This document shows positions 1-7,751 of a stretch of DNA of 64,000 nucleotides, piece after piece; positions within the stretch are counted from its first letter, which is position 1, and every line of letters begins with the position of its first letter. The DNA is taken from assembly GCA_003577305.1 (NCBI GenBank), contig QEVL01000012.1, forward strand, positions 1 through 64,000, in the 5' to 3' direction. The translations under genes and the position numbers were made by a program. The DNA comes from Burkholderiales bacterium (lineage in GTDB: Bacteria > Pseudomonadota > Gammaproteobacteria > Burkholderiales > Burkholderiaceae_E). Under the pieces are notes generated by a model. That model made no database searches. It was not told the DNA's origin and saw only the letters and a program-made list of their open reading frames with translations.

Positions 1-376
<376 letters not shown>

Positions 377-502
377 ATAACTTTGCGAAAGCTCAGCGCT
401 ATGACGCAAGGTTGTGCATGCCTCACAATCCCCGTGTCTTACCCGGACACGAAGACAGGTCAGCGACTGTTGCGATTTCTTCCATCCGAATTGGCTCGCA
501 CG

Positions 503-522
503 CCCGCCGGGAAACCGGCGGG
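503..522 (+). other. Stem-loop in the 23S-5S spacer
   Basis: A perfect 8-bp stem (CCCGCCGG / CCGGCGGG) closed by a GAAA tetraloop sits about 20 bases before the 5S gene. In rRNA operons such spacer helices are commonly part of the processing stems cut by RNase III or RNase E; that role here is inference. The rest of the 377-541 spacer shows no tRNA. Confidence 0.5.
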
Positions 523-541
523 CCGGGCGGGCGACAAGTCA

Positions 542-658
542 TGCCTGATGACCATAGCGCAGTGGAACCACGCCTTCCCATCCCGAACAGGACCGTGAAA
601 CGCTGAAGCGCCGATGATAGTGAGCTTCTCGCTCGTGAAAGTAGGACATCGTCAGGCA
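542..658 (+). rRNA. 5S ribosomal RNA
   Basis: The ends TGCCTGATGACC and CATCGTCAGGCA pair to form the terminal helix I. Between them are the conserved 5S segments, with CCCATCCCGAACAGG-type loop C and GAAACGCTGAAGCGCCGATG near the centre. Length is about 117 bases, normal for the family. It follows the 23S gene by about 165 bases in the same operon and ends 15 bases before a rho-independent terminator. Confidence 0.97.
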
Positions 659-672
659 ATATTCCGACGCAG

Positions 673-698
673 AAAAGCCACCTCCGGGTGGCTTTTTT
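673..698 (+). terminator. Rho-independent terminator of the rRNA operon
   Basis: AAAAGCCACC pairs with GGTGGCTTTT around a TCCG loop, followed by a T run. The A-rich left arm gives a U tract on the other strand too, so it could also stop transcription of the convergent LysR gene ending at 715. Confidence 0.92.
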
Positions 699-714
699 GC
701 GTGGTGCGGCGAGC

Positions 715-1725
715 TCATGGGCGCTTCGGGGTGCCTGCCGCTTCCGGCAGTGGCGGCGGGCTCGCGCCAGGCGCACGCTCGCGCAGCGGAGTGGCCGCGG
801 CGCGAGTGATCGACGCGCGCAGCCACTCGTGACCGGGTCGCCCGGCGCGACGGCGCAGCCACAGGGCTTCGACGTCCACGCGGGGAAGCTCCATCGGCAG
901 CGGGCGCACCGCCACCTTGTCGGTCGTGCCGGTGGACGCAAGGAAGTGGCGCGGCAGTGCCGTGAGCAGGTCGGAGTTCGCGACCACGATGCCCGCGGTG
1001 AAGAACTGGTTGACGGTGAGCACGATCCGGCGCGTGCGGCCGAGCGCGGCGAGCGTCTCGTCGATGTGCCCGAATGGGCGACCCGACACGCTGACCAGCA
1101 GGTGGTGCGCCGCGCAGTAGGCATCGAGCGTGAGTTCGCCTTGCGACAACGGATGATCGCGCCGCATCACGCAGGTGTAGTGGCTGCTGTAGAGGCGGCG
1201 GTGGCCGAACGCGGCCGCCGAGTCGGGATTCATCTCTTCGACCGACACCGCGCTGATCACGCCCGGGAAATGCCCCACCGCGACGTCGACGTCCTGGGTC
1301 ATCAGCATCTGGCGCGGGTCGCGGGTCGACAACGGCACGACCCGCAGGGTCACGCCCGGGGCTTCGCGCTCGACGATTGCCACCAGCGGCGGAATCAGCA
1401 GCGACGCGGTGGCATCGGCCATGGCCAGCGTGAACAGGGTGCGCGCCTCGGCCGGAACGAAAGTCGACGGAGTGAGCGCCGAGCGCAACCGGGCGAGCGC
1501 GTCGCGCACTGCGGGCCACAGTGACAGTGCGGTCGGCGTGGGCTCGACTCCGTAGCCCGAGCGCACCACCAGATCGTCGCCCAGCGCCTCGCGCAGCCGC
1601 TTCAGTGCGTTGCTCACCGCGGGCTGCGTCATCGCGAGGTTGCGCGCGGCCCGAGTGAGGTTGCCTTCGGTCATCACCTCGTCGAACACGCGCAACAGGT
1701 TCAGGTCGAGCGTGCGAAAATTCAT
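715..1725 (-). CDS. LysR-family transcriptional regulator
   Basis: A 336-residue protein with the classical LysR layout: an N-terminal winged helix-turn-helix (about residues 4-63; LDLNLLRVFDEVM, then TQPAVSNALKRLREALGD) and a C-terminal substrate-binding domain (about 90-300). The opening resembles the NodD-like branch of LysR proteins. The start at 1725 is chosen because LysR proteins usually begin a few residues before LDLNLL; an in-frame ATG five codons upstream (1740) is possible. It faces a small gene at 1849, and the 123-base region between them has an inverted repeat overlapping a promoter, so LysR may control that gene and itself. The ligand is unknown. The C-terminus is convergent with the rRNA operon. 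Confidence 0.9.
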   Translation of the reverse strand: MNFRTLDLNLLRVFDEVMTEGNLTRAARNLAMTQPAVSNALKRLREALGDDLVVRSGYGVEPTPTALSLWPAVRDALARLRSALTPSTFVPAEARTLFTLAMADATASLLIPPLVAIVEREAPGVTLRVVPLSTRDPRQMLMTQDVDVAVGHFPGVISAVSVEEMNPDSAAAFGHRRLYSSHYTCVMRRDHPLSQGELTLDAYCAAHHLLVSVSGRPFGHIDETLAALGRTRRIVLTVNQFFTAGIVVANSDLLTALPRHFLASTGTTDKVAVRPLPMELPRVDVEALWLRRRAGRPGHEWLRASITRAAATPLRERAPGASPPPLPEAAGTPKRP

Positions 1726-1770
1726 GGGGTTAGCCCGCATAAAAAATAACTGAAGTGAATTGTACTCATG

Positions 1771-1810
1771 TCCAATATCAATTGGAAAAATATCTGGAAA
1801 TCCCGATAAT
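1771..1810 (+). promoter_or_regulatory. Promoter with inverted repeat in the LysR/small-gene intergenic region
   Basis: TTGGAA (1782-1787) and GATAAT (1805-1810) are separated by 17 bases, a good sigma70-like pair directed at the small gene at 1849. A perfect 6-bp inverted repeat, TCCAAT-atca-ATTGGA (1771-1786), overlaps the -35 hexamer. It could be an operator for the divergent LysR protein; binding is inference. Confidence 0.55.
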
Positions 1811-1848
1811 GGAATCATTGCAGCGCAACATCCAAGAGGGAGTCCGAG

Positions 1849-2124
1849 ATGAGTACGCTTGTCACCACCCACGAGGGCCTGGATCGGGTCGTTCGCGGCG
1901 GGCAGGCCGTCGCAGACATGTTCGGGCGCGAAACCGTGCGTGCCCCGGGCCGGAAAGCCGGTGCGTCGAAGCAGCCGGGCGCCGGAATGCGCGGGCTGAT
2001 TGGGCGCCTGATCGAGCGCGCGCGCCAGCGCCGGCAGGAACGACTTTTCGAGCAGCTGATGCACGACGATCCGCGTGTTTGTGCGGACGTGCAGGCAGCC
2101 GCCGCGCGCCAGGACTGGCGTTGA
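1849..2124 (+). CDS. Small protein of unknown function, possibly DUF1127-like
   Basis: A 91-residue ORF preceded by a good ribosome site (AGGGAG, 6-7 bases before the ATG) and by a promoter-like pair at 1782-1810. The N-terminal half is polar with no clear fold. The C-terminal half (about 46-90) is an Arg-rich amphipathic segment, GRLIERARQRRQERLFEQL, followed by DDPRVCADVQAAAARQDW. This loosely resembles DUF1127-type small RNA-binding proteins, in which a basic helix is followed by a short conserved tail, but the match is by eye and weak. A tandem-hairpin RNA ending in a terminator lies 40 bases downstream in the same direction. Alphaproteobacterial DUF1127 genes are often co-transcribed with such RNAs, which is the main reason to suspect the family. 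Confidence 0.6.
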   Translation: MSTLVTTHEGLDRVVRGGQAVADMFGRETVRAPGRKAGASKQPGAGMRGLIGRLIERARQRRQERLFEQLMHDDPRVCADVQAAAARQDWR

Positions 2125-2163
2125 CCTGATCACGGGTGGCGAAACGGTTCGCCGCCCCCACCG

Positions 2164-2221
2164 TGTCTCCTCCTCCACTTCAAAAGTGGATTGAGCCCGC
2201 GAATTTCGCGGGCTTTTTTTT
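2164..2221 (+). ncRNA. Tandem-hairpin small RNA / 3' UTR element with CUCCUCC motif (copy 1)
   Basis: The element starts TGTCTCCTCC (2164-2173). A 7-bp hairpin TCCACTT-caa-AAGTGGA (2174-2190) follows, then a strong 9-bp terminator hairpin AGCCCGCGA/TCGCGGGCT (2194-2214) with a T tract to 2221. The pyrimidine segment can pair with ribosome-binding sites. No promoter is visible immediately upstream, so it is probably processed from, or is the 3' end of, the mRNA of the gene at 1849-2124. A second copy with the same start and the same GTGGATT-(G/C)-AGCCCG junction lies at 53386-53449. The layout recalls the alphaproteobacterial CUCCUCC ('cuckoo') RNAs; homology is not established. Confidence 0.65.
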
Positions 2222-2230
2222 GGTGCAACA

Positions 2231-3385
2231 ATGCGTGATACCGCAGTCACGACTTCAGGCACCGCGATGAAAACCGGCGACATCGATCCCGCGGCCGTTC
2301 TCGACGGTTCCCGCATTGCGCTGGCGCGTGCGCTGACCCTGCTCGAGAATGACCGCCCGGGCGCCGACGAACTGCACGCGGCACTCGCGGCCCGGCGCGG
2401 GCGTGCCCACGTGATCGGCATCACCGGGGCGCCCGGAGCGGGCAAGTCCACGCTGATCAGTGCGTTGTTGCGCGAGCTTCGGGCCCGTGCGCGCAGCGTT
2501 GCGGTGCTGGCCGTCGATCCGTCCAGCCCGATCAGCGGCGGCGCGCTTCTCGGCGATCGCGTTCGCATGGGTGAAGCGGGTGAGGACGAGGGGGTGTTCA
2601 TTCGCTCGGTGTCGGCGCGCGGCCATCTCGGAGGCCTGTCGCGCACCGCGGGGCGGATCGTCGATCTCTTCGATGCGGCCGGCTTCGGTGTCGTGATCGT
2701 CGAAACCGTGGGCACCGGGCAATCCGAGGTCGAGATCAGCCGGCTCGCCGACACCAAGGTGGTGGTGTGTCCGCCGGGGCTTGGCGACGAAGTGCAGGCG
2801 ATCAAGGCCGGTATCCTGGAGATCGCCGACGTTCTCGTCGTGAACAAGGCCGACCTGCCGCTGGCGGCGCGCACCGCGCGCGATCTCGAGACCGCGCCTG
2901 GCCTGCGCCATCGGCCCGGCTGGACCGTTCCGGTGCTGAGCACGGTGGCCATCGAGGGCAAAGGCATCGCGGCACTGGTCGATGCGCTCGATCGTCACGC
3001 CCAGGCGGGCGGCATCGGCCGGCGGCTGCGCGGCGCCCCTTCGGCGGGCGGAGGCGGTGGGGCGCCGGCCACCGACGACGAACTGTTCGAGCACCTGCAG
3101 CGCTGGCGCTCGGCCGGCAAGGGCGTGGCGCTGGCTACCGTGGTGCGCACCTGGGGCTCGTCGCCGCGTGCCGAGGGCAGTCATCTGGCGGTCGAGGAGG
3201 GTGGCGGCTTCGTCGGCTCGGTCTCCGGAGGCTGCGTGGAGGGCGCGGTGATCGCGGAGGCGCTCGAGGTGATCGCGCACGGCACTCCGAAACTGCTCGA
3301 ATTCGGCGTGAGCGACCAGCAGGCGTGGGACGTCGGATTGGCCTGCGGCGGCAAGGTGCAGGTGTACGTGGAGCGGATCGGGTGA
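2231..3385 (+). CDS. MeaB/ArgK-family GTPase fused to XdhC N-terminal (CoxI) domain
   Basis: A 384-residue fusion. Residues about 25-260 are a MeaB/ArgK G3E GTPase: Walker A GAPGAGKST (66-74), the DPSSPISGGALLGDR segment (96-110), VETVGTGQSEVEI (157-169) and the specificity motif NKADL (205-209). MeaB proteins guard and reload adenosylcobalamin-dependent acyl-CoA mutases. After a Gly-rich linker (about 261-281), residues 283-383 form an XdhC_CoxI domain with GSVSGGCVEG (329-338) and ACGG (371-374). XdhC-type proteins bind molybdenum cofactor and assist its sulfuration for xanthine dehydrogenase-family enzymes. The C-terminal dimerisation arm of ordinary MeaB is missing, apparently replaced by the XdhC half. 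The stop overlaps the GTG of the next gene (XdhC Rossmann half). The first ATG is only 10 bases after a terminator and has no clear ribosome site; Met13 (2267) is an alternative start. Its likely clients, a mutase and a molybdenum hydroxylase, are in the facing operon. Confidence 0.92.
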   Translation: MRDTAVTTSGTAMKTGDIDPAAVLDGSRIALARALTLLENDRPGADELHAALAARRGRAHVIGITGAPGAGKSTLISALLRELRARARSVAVLAVDPSSPISGGALLGDRVRMGEAGEDEGVFIRSVSARGHLGGLSRTAGRIVDLFDAAGFGVVIVETVGTGQSEVEISRLADTKVVVCPPGLGDEVQAIKAGILEIADVLVVNKADLPLAARTARDLETAPGLRHRPGWTVPVLSTVAIEGKGIAALVDALDRHAQAGGIGRRLRGAPSAGGGGGAPATDDELFEHLQRWRSAGKGVALATVVRTWGSSPRAEGSHLAVEEGGGFVGSVSGGCVEGAVIAEALEVIAHGTPKLLEFGVSDQQAWDVGLACGGKVQVYVERIG

Positions 3386-4071
3386 AGGTCGAACTCTTCG
3401 AACAGGTGCTCGCCGACCGCGCCGCACGGCGGCCGGTGGCCGTGGTCACTCGACTGGCCGACGGCCTTCAGGCGCTGGTGCATCACGACGAGGTGTCGGG
3501 CGAACTCGCGCTCGACGCCGAACAGGTGCAGGAAGCCCGCCAGCGGCTGCGCGGCAATCGCAGCGGACCGCTGGGGCAACACGACGAGACGCTGTTCGTG
3601 CGTTGCCATGCGCGGCCGCCGCGCATGATCGTGGTGGGCGCAGTACACATCGCGCAGGCGCTGGCGCCGATGGCGGCGATGGCCGGCTACGAGGTCACGG
3701 TGATCGACCCGCGCCGCGCCTTCGCCACCACGGAGCGGCTGCCCGGGGTCAACATGGTTTCGCAGTGGCCCGACGAGGCAATTGCCCAGCTCGGCATCGA
3801 TGCGGAAACCGCGGTGGTGACGCTGTCGCACGACCCGAAGCTGGACGATCCGGCGCTCGCCGCGGCGCTGCGCAGCCCGGCCTTCTACATCGGGGCGCTG
3901 GGCAGCACGCGCACGCACGCCAGGCGGGTGGAGCGGCTCACTGCGGCCGGACTCGGCGATGCGCTCGCGCGTATCCACGCGCCGATCGGCCTCGATCTGG
4001 GCGGACGCGCCCCCGTGGAGATCGCAGTGGCGATCCTCGCGCAGGTGATCCAGACGCGCTACGCGCGCTGA
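3382..4071 (+). CDS. XdhC family protein, C-terminal Rossmann domain (split XdhC partner)
   Basis: A 229-residue protein starting at GTG within the GTGA overlap with the upstream fusion gene, so the two are translationally coupled. After an N-terminal segment (1-75), PPRMIVVGAVHIAQAL opens a Rossmann fold of the XdhC_C type. The central ALAAALRSPAFYIGALGSTRTHARRVERL and the HAPIGLDLGGRAPVEIAVAILAQ end (about 185-225) are hallmark XdhC C-terminal motifs. With the CoxI half fused to MeaB upstream it makes a complete XdhC in two chains. The role is maturation of the molybdenum hydroxylase encoded at 16199-19885 (inference from family and neighbourhood). It converges with the oxidoreductase gene ending at 4136, with 64 bases between them and no convincing terminator. 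Confidence 0.9.
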   Translation: MKVELFEQVLADRAARRPVAVVTRLADGLQALVHHDEVSGELALDAEQVQEARQRLRGNRSGPLGQHDETLFVRCHARPPRMIVVGAVHIAQALAPMAAMAGYEVTVIDPRRAFATTERLPGVNMVSQWPDEAIAQLGIDAETAVVTLSHDPKLDDPALAAALRSPAFYIGALGSTRTHARRVERLTAAGLGDALARIHAPIGLDLGGRAPVEIAVAILAQVIQTRYAR

Positions 4072-4135
4072 AGCGCGGCGCATACCGGCTGCGCGACGAT
4101 GCGGCCGGTCGGCGCCAGACCGTGCGCAACGGCTG

Positions 4136-7100
4136 CTACGCGAGCTCGACGGGAACGCCGCGGCCCGCTCGCGCTGCGATGCGTTCGCGCATGGTCTCGA
4201 GCAGTTGTTCTTCGTGGCGGCGGGCGGTTTCGGCGGCGCGCTGGCGGATCGGGCCGTAGCCGCGGATGCTCTCCGGCAGGCGCGCGATCTGCACCGCGAG
4301 CGTGAGCGTGTCGGCCCCGAGGCCGGCGAGCAGCGTGTCCACGGTGGCTTCGTAACGCGTCATCAGCGCGCGTTCGAGGCGCCGCTCGGCGCTCAGGCCG
4401 AACGGATCGAAGGGGGTGTCGCGCAGCCGCTTCAGGCGCGCCAGTACCCGGAACAGGTGAATCATCCACGGTCCGTAGCGGCGCTTCTTCGTCTCGCCGG
4501 TGCCCGGGTCGACGCGCCCCCACTGCGGATAGCCGAGGTGGTAGTTCAGGGTGAAGTCGCCTTCGAAGGTGGCGCGCAATGCGCGCTCGAACTCGCCGTC
4601 GGTGAACAGACGCGCCACCTCGTAGGGATCCTTGCGGGCCAGCAGCCGGAACCAGCCGCGCGCCACCGCCTCGGTGAGTTGCGTACTGCCGGGCAGCGCG
4701 TCGTGCTCGGCGCGCCGCACGCGCTCGACCAGACCCGCATAGCGGCGCGAGTAGGCTTCGTCCTGGTAACCCACCAGCCAGGTGCGGCGCCGCTCGATGA
4801 TCTCCTCGAGACTCTCCGAAAGCCGGTGCGTCGGCATCGTGGGTTCGGCCGCCGCCGCGATCCGCTCCACGCCTTCGGGGTCGAAGGCAGCGCGCCGTCC
4901 CCACAGGAACGCGTCGCGATTGTCGCCGACGGCCACCCCGTTCAGTTCGATCGCGCGCATGATCGCTTCGGCCGACACCGGCACCAGTCCCTGCTGCCAG
5001 GCAAAGCCGAGCATGAAGATGTTGGCCGCGATCGAGTGGCCCATCAGCAAGGTGGCCAGCCGCGCCGAGTCGACGAAGATCGCCGCGTCGTTGCCCACCG
5101 CATCGCGCACCTGGCGCTGCATCGTCGCCAGCGGGAACGGGTAGTCGGGGTTGCGCACGAAGTCGCCGGTGATCGTCTGTCCGGTGTTGACCACCGCGCG
5201 CGTGAGGCCGGCGCGCATTTTCGAGAGCGCGTCTTCGCTCGTCGTGACGATGAGGTCGCAGCCGAGCACGAGGTTGGCCTCGCCGGTGGCCACGCGCGCC
5301 GCGTGCAGCACGCCCTGGTCGTTGGCCAGGCGCACGTGCGACATCACCGCGCCGCCTTTCTGCGCCAGGCCGGTCATGTCGAGCACCGAGACCGCCTTGC
5401 CCTCGAGGTGCGCCGCCATGCCGAGCAAGGCACCGATGGTGACGACGCCGGTGCCCCCGATGCCGGCGATCACGATGCTCCAGGGGCGCGCCAGGCCGGG
5501 CAGCGCGGGCTCGGGCAGCGCAGCGAAAGCGCCGGCGTCGGTGCCGACCGGCCGGCGCTTGCGCAGCGCGCCGCCTTCGACGGTCACGAAGCTGGGGCAG
5601 AAGCCGTCGACGCAGGAGTAGTCCTTGTTGCACGAGAACTGGTCGATCGCGCGCTTGCGGCCGAACTCGGTCTCCACCGGAACGACCGACAGACAGTTCG
5701 ACCTGGCGCTGCAGTCGCCGCAGCCTTCGCACACCAGTTCGTTGATGAACACGCGCCGCGCCGGATCGGGGTAACTGCCGCGCTTGCGCCGCCGGCGTTT
5801 CTCGGCGGCGCAGGTCTGGTCGTAGACGATCACCGTGACGCCGCGCACTTCGCGCAGCCGCCGTTGCACCGCGTCGAGTTCGTCGCGCGAGCGCACCTGG
5901 ACGCCGGGAGCGAATCCGGCGTCGCGCGGATAGGCGGCCGGGTCTTCCGCGAGCACCTCGATGTGCTCGACGCCCTCGGCAGCCACCTGGCGCGTGATCT
6001 GCGGCACGCTGAGCGGGCCGTCGACCGGCTGGCCGCCGGTCATCGCAACGGCATCGTTGTAGAGGATCTTGTAGGTGATGTCGACGCCCGCGGCGACCGC
6101 CGCGCGGATCGCCAGAAGTCCGGAGTGGTAGTAGGTGCCGTCGCCCATGTTCGCGAAGACGTGGCGGGTGCCCGAGTGCCCGGCAATGCCGAGCCAGTTC
6201 ACGCCTTCGCCGCCCATCTGGGCGATGGTGGAGGTATTGCGGTCCATCCACACCGCCATCAGGTGGCAGCCCACGCCAGCCAGCGCGGCCGAACCCTCCG
6301 GCACCACGGTCGAGCGGTTGTGCGGGCACCCGGAGCAGAACCAGGGTGCGCGCACCGTCGACGAACGCGGGCGCGCGAGCGTGGCGTCGATCGCGTCGAG
6401 AATCGCCAGCCGCTCGCGAATCGCGGGCGAGCTGTGGAAACGCTCCAGGCGGGCGGCGATCGCGCGTGCCACGATCGCCGGCGTGAGTTCGCCCGTCGGC
6501 GGCACCAGCCAGCGCCCGTACCTGCCGCCCGGCTGCGCGCCACCGGCGGGCGATGCAGCAGGGCCTGCTGCACCATCGCCCGTGGGCGAGCACGCTTGCG
6601 GCATCCACTCGTCGACGTCGGGAAACTTGCCGACCACGCGGGGGCGCACGTCTTCGCGCCAGTTGTAGAGCTGCTCCTTGATCTGGTACTCGATCAGCTG
6701 GCGCTTCTCCTCGATGACGAGGATCTCTTCGAGTCCTTCGGCGAAGCGCCGTACGCCGTCGGCCTCCAGCGGCCAGGGCATGGCGACCTTGTAGAGCCGC
6801 AGCCCGATGTCGGCGGCGGTGCGCGCATCGATGCCGAGGTCGTCGAGCGCCTGGCGCGTGTCGAGATACGCCTTGCCGCTGGCGATGATGCCCAGGCGCG
6901 GCCGCGGCGAATCGAACACCACGTGGTCGAGCCGGTTGGCACGGGCATATGCGAGCGCCGCGTACACCTTGAATTCGAGCATGCGCCGTTCCTGCACGAG
7001 CTGCGGATCGGGCCAGCGCAGGTGAAGACCGTCGGGCGGCAGCCGGAAATCGTCGGGCAGGCGCACCCGGATGCGATCGGCATCGATGACCACCGGGCCC

Positions 7101-7726
7101 GAGCTCTCGACGGTGTCGGTCGTGGTCTTGAGCGCGACCCAGCAGCCGGAGTAGCGCGACATCGCCCAGCCGTGCAGTCCGAGATCGAGGTATTCCTGGA
7201 TGCCCGCCGGCGCGAGCATCGGGATGCCGCAGGCCGAGAAGGCGTGGTCGCTCTGGTGCGCTACCGACGAGGAACGCGCCCCCGGATCGTCGCCGGCCAC
7301 CACCAGCACGCCGCCGTGCTTCGAGGTGCCGGCATAGTTGGCGTTCTTGAATACGTCGATCGAGCGGTCGACACCAGGGCCCTTCCCGTACCACATGGCG
7401 AAGACGCCGTCGAACTGCGGATCGGGGAACAGGTGCAGTTGCTGCGTGCCCCAGATCGCGGTGGCCGCGAGTTCCTCGTTCACCGCCGGGCGAAAGCTGA
7501 TGTGCTGCGCGTCGAGGAAGACCTTCGCGCCATGCAGCGCGGTGTCGAGCCCGGCCAGCGGCGAGCCGCGGTAACCCGAAACGTAGCCGGCGGTGTTCAG
7601 GCCCGCGGCCGCGTCGCGCTGGCGCTGCAGCATCGGCAGCCGCGCCAGCGCCTGCACTCCGGTGAGGAACACGCGCCCGTGCTCGGCGCGATACTTGTCG
7701 TCGAGCGATACGCTCGCAAGGGTCAT
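4136..7726 (-). CDS. Indolepyruvate:ferredoxin oxidoreductase family protein (fused subunits)
   Basis: A 1196-residue single-chain 2-oxoacid:ferredoxin oxidoreductase of the IorAB-fused type. N-terminal: pyrimidine-binding thiamine diphosphate region (GLNTAGYVSGYRGSPLAGLD near 43-62). Middle: thiamine diphosphate PP-domain (CSGCPHN near 465 and a GDGTYYHSG segment). Then a cysteine-rich cluster (CEGCGDCSARSNC, later CNKDYSC and C before PSFV), and a C-terminal gamma-type domain (GIGGTGVVTIGALLGMAA). Such enzymes convert aryl pyruvates to aryl-acetyl-CoA with reduced ferredoxin. At the end of this operon it would turn indolepyruvate (from tryptophan) into indoleacetyl-CoA, feeding the pathway. 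A short Ala/Gly/Pro-rich insert follows the position of WMPQACSP. It starts 25 bases after livK. Confidence 0.9.
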   Translation of the reverse strand: MTLASVSLDDKYRAEHGRVFLTGVQALARLPMLQRQRDAAAGLNTAGYVSGYRGSPLAGLDTALHGAKVFLDAQHISFRPAVNEELAATAIWGTQQLHLFPDPQFDGVFAMWYGKGPGVDRSIDVFKNANYAGTSKHGGVLVVAGDDPGARSSSVAHQSDHAFSACGIPMLAPAGIQEYLDLGLHGWAMSRYSGCWVALKTTTDTVESSGPVVIDADRIRVRLPDDFRLPPDGLHLRWPDPQLVQERRMLEFKVYAALAYARANRLDHVVFDSPRPRLGIIASGKAYLDTRQALDDLGIDARTAADIGLRLYKVAMPWPLEADGVRRFAEGLEEILVIEEKRQLIEYQIKEQLYNWREDVRPRVVGKFPDVDEWMPQACSPTGDGAAGPAASPAGGAQPGGRYGRWLVPPTGELTPAIVARAIAARLERFHSSPAIRERLAILDAIDATLARPRSSTVRAPWFCSGCPHNRSTVVPEGSAALAGVGCHLMAVWMDRNTSTIAQMGGEGVNWLGIAGHSGTRHVFANMGDGTYYHSGLLAIRAAVAAGVDITYKILYNDAVAMTGGQPVDGPLSVPQITRQVAAEGVEHIEVLAEDPAAYPRDAGFAPGVQVRSRDELDAVQRRLREVRGVTVIVYDQTCAAEKRRRRKRGSYPDPARRVFINELVCEGCGDCSARSNCLSVVPVETEFGRKRAIDQFSCNKDYSCVDGFCPSFVTVEGGALRKRRPVGTDAGAFAALPEPALPGLARPWSIVIAGIGGTGVVTIGALLGMAAHLEGKAVSVLDMTGLAQKGGAVMSHVRLANDQGVLHAARVATGEANLVLGCDLIVTTSEDALSKMRAGLTRAVVNTGQTITGDFVRNPDYPFPLATMQRQVRDAVGNDAAIFVDSARLATLLMGHSIAANIFMLGFAWQQGLVPVSAEAIMRAIELNGVAVGDNRDAFLWGRRAAFDPEGVERIAAAAEPTMPTHRLSESLEEIIERRRTWLVGYQDEAYSRRYAGLVERVRRAEHDALPGSTQLTEAVARGWFRLLARKDPYEVARLFTDGEFERALRATFEGDFTLNYHLGYPQWGRVDPGTGETKKRRYGPWMIHLFRVLARLKRLRDTPFDPFGLSAERRLERALMTRYEATVDTLLAGLGADTLTLAVQIARLPESIRGYGPIRQRAAETARRHEEQLLETMRERIAARAGRGVPVELA

Positions 7727-7751
7727 CGCGTCCCCCGCCCGGATTGCCTTG

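Noticed and set aside
377-541. tRNA in the 23S-5S spacer
   Set aside because: No cloverleaf or T-loop consensus is present.
423-1519. Long minus-strand reading frames over the 5S and LysR region
   Set aside because: Arg/Ala-rich translations in alternative frames of the LysR gene and of rRNA; high GC makes long shadow frames common.
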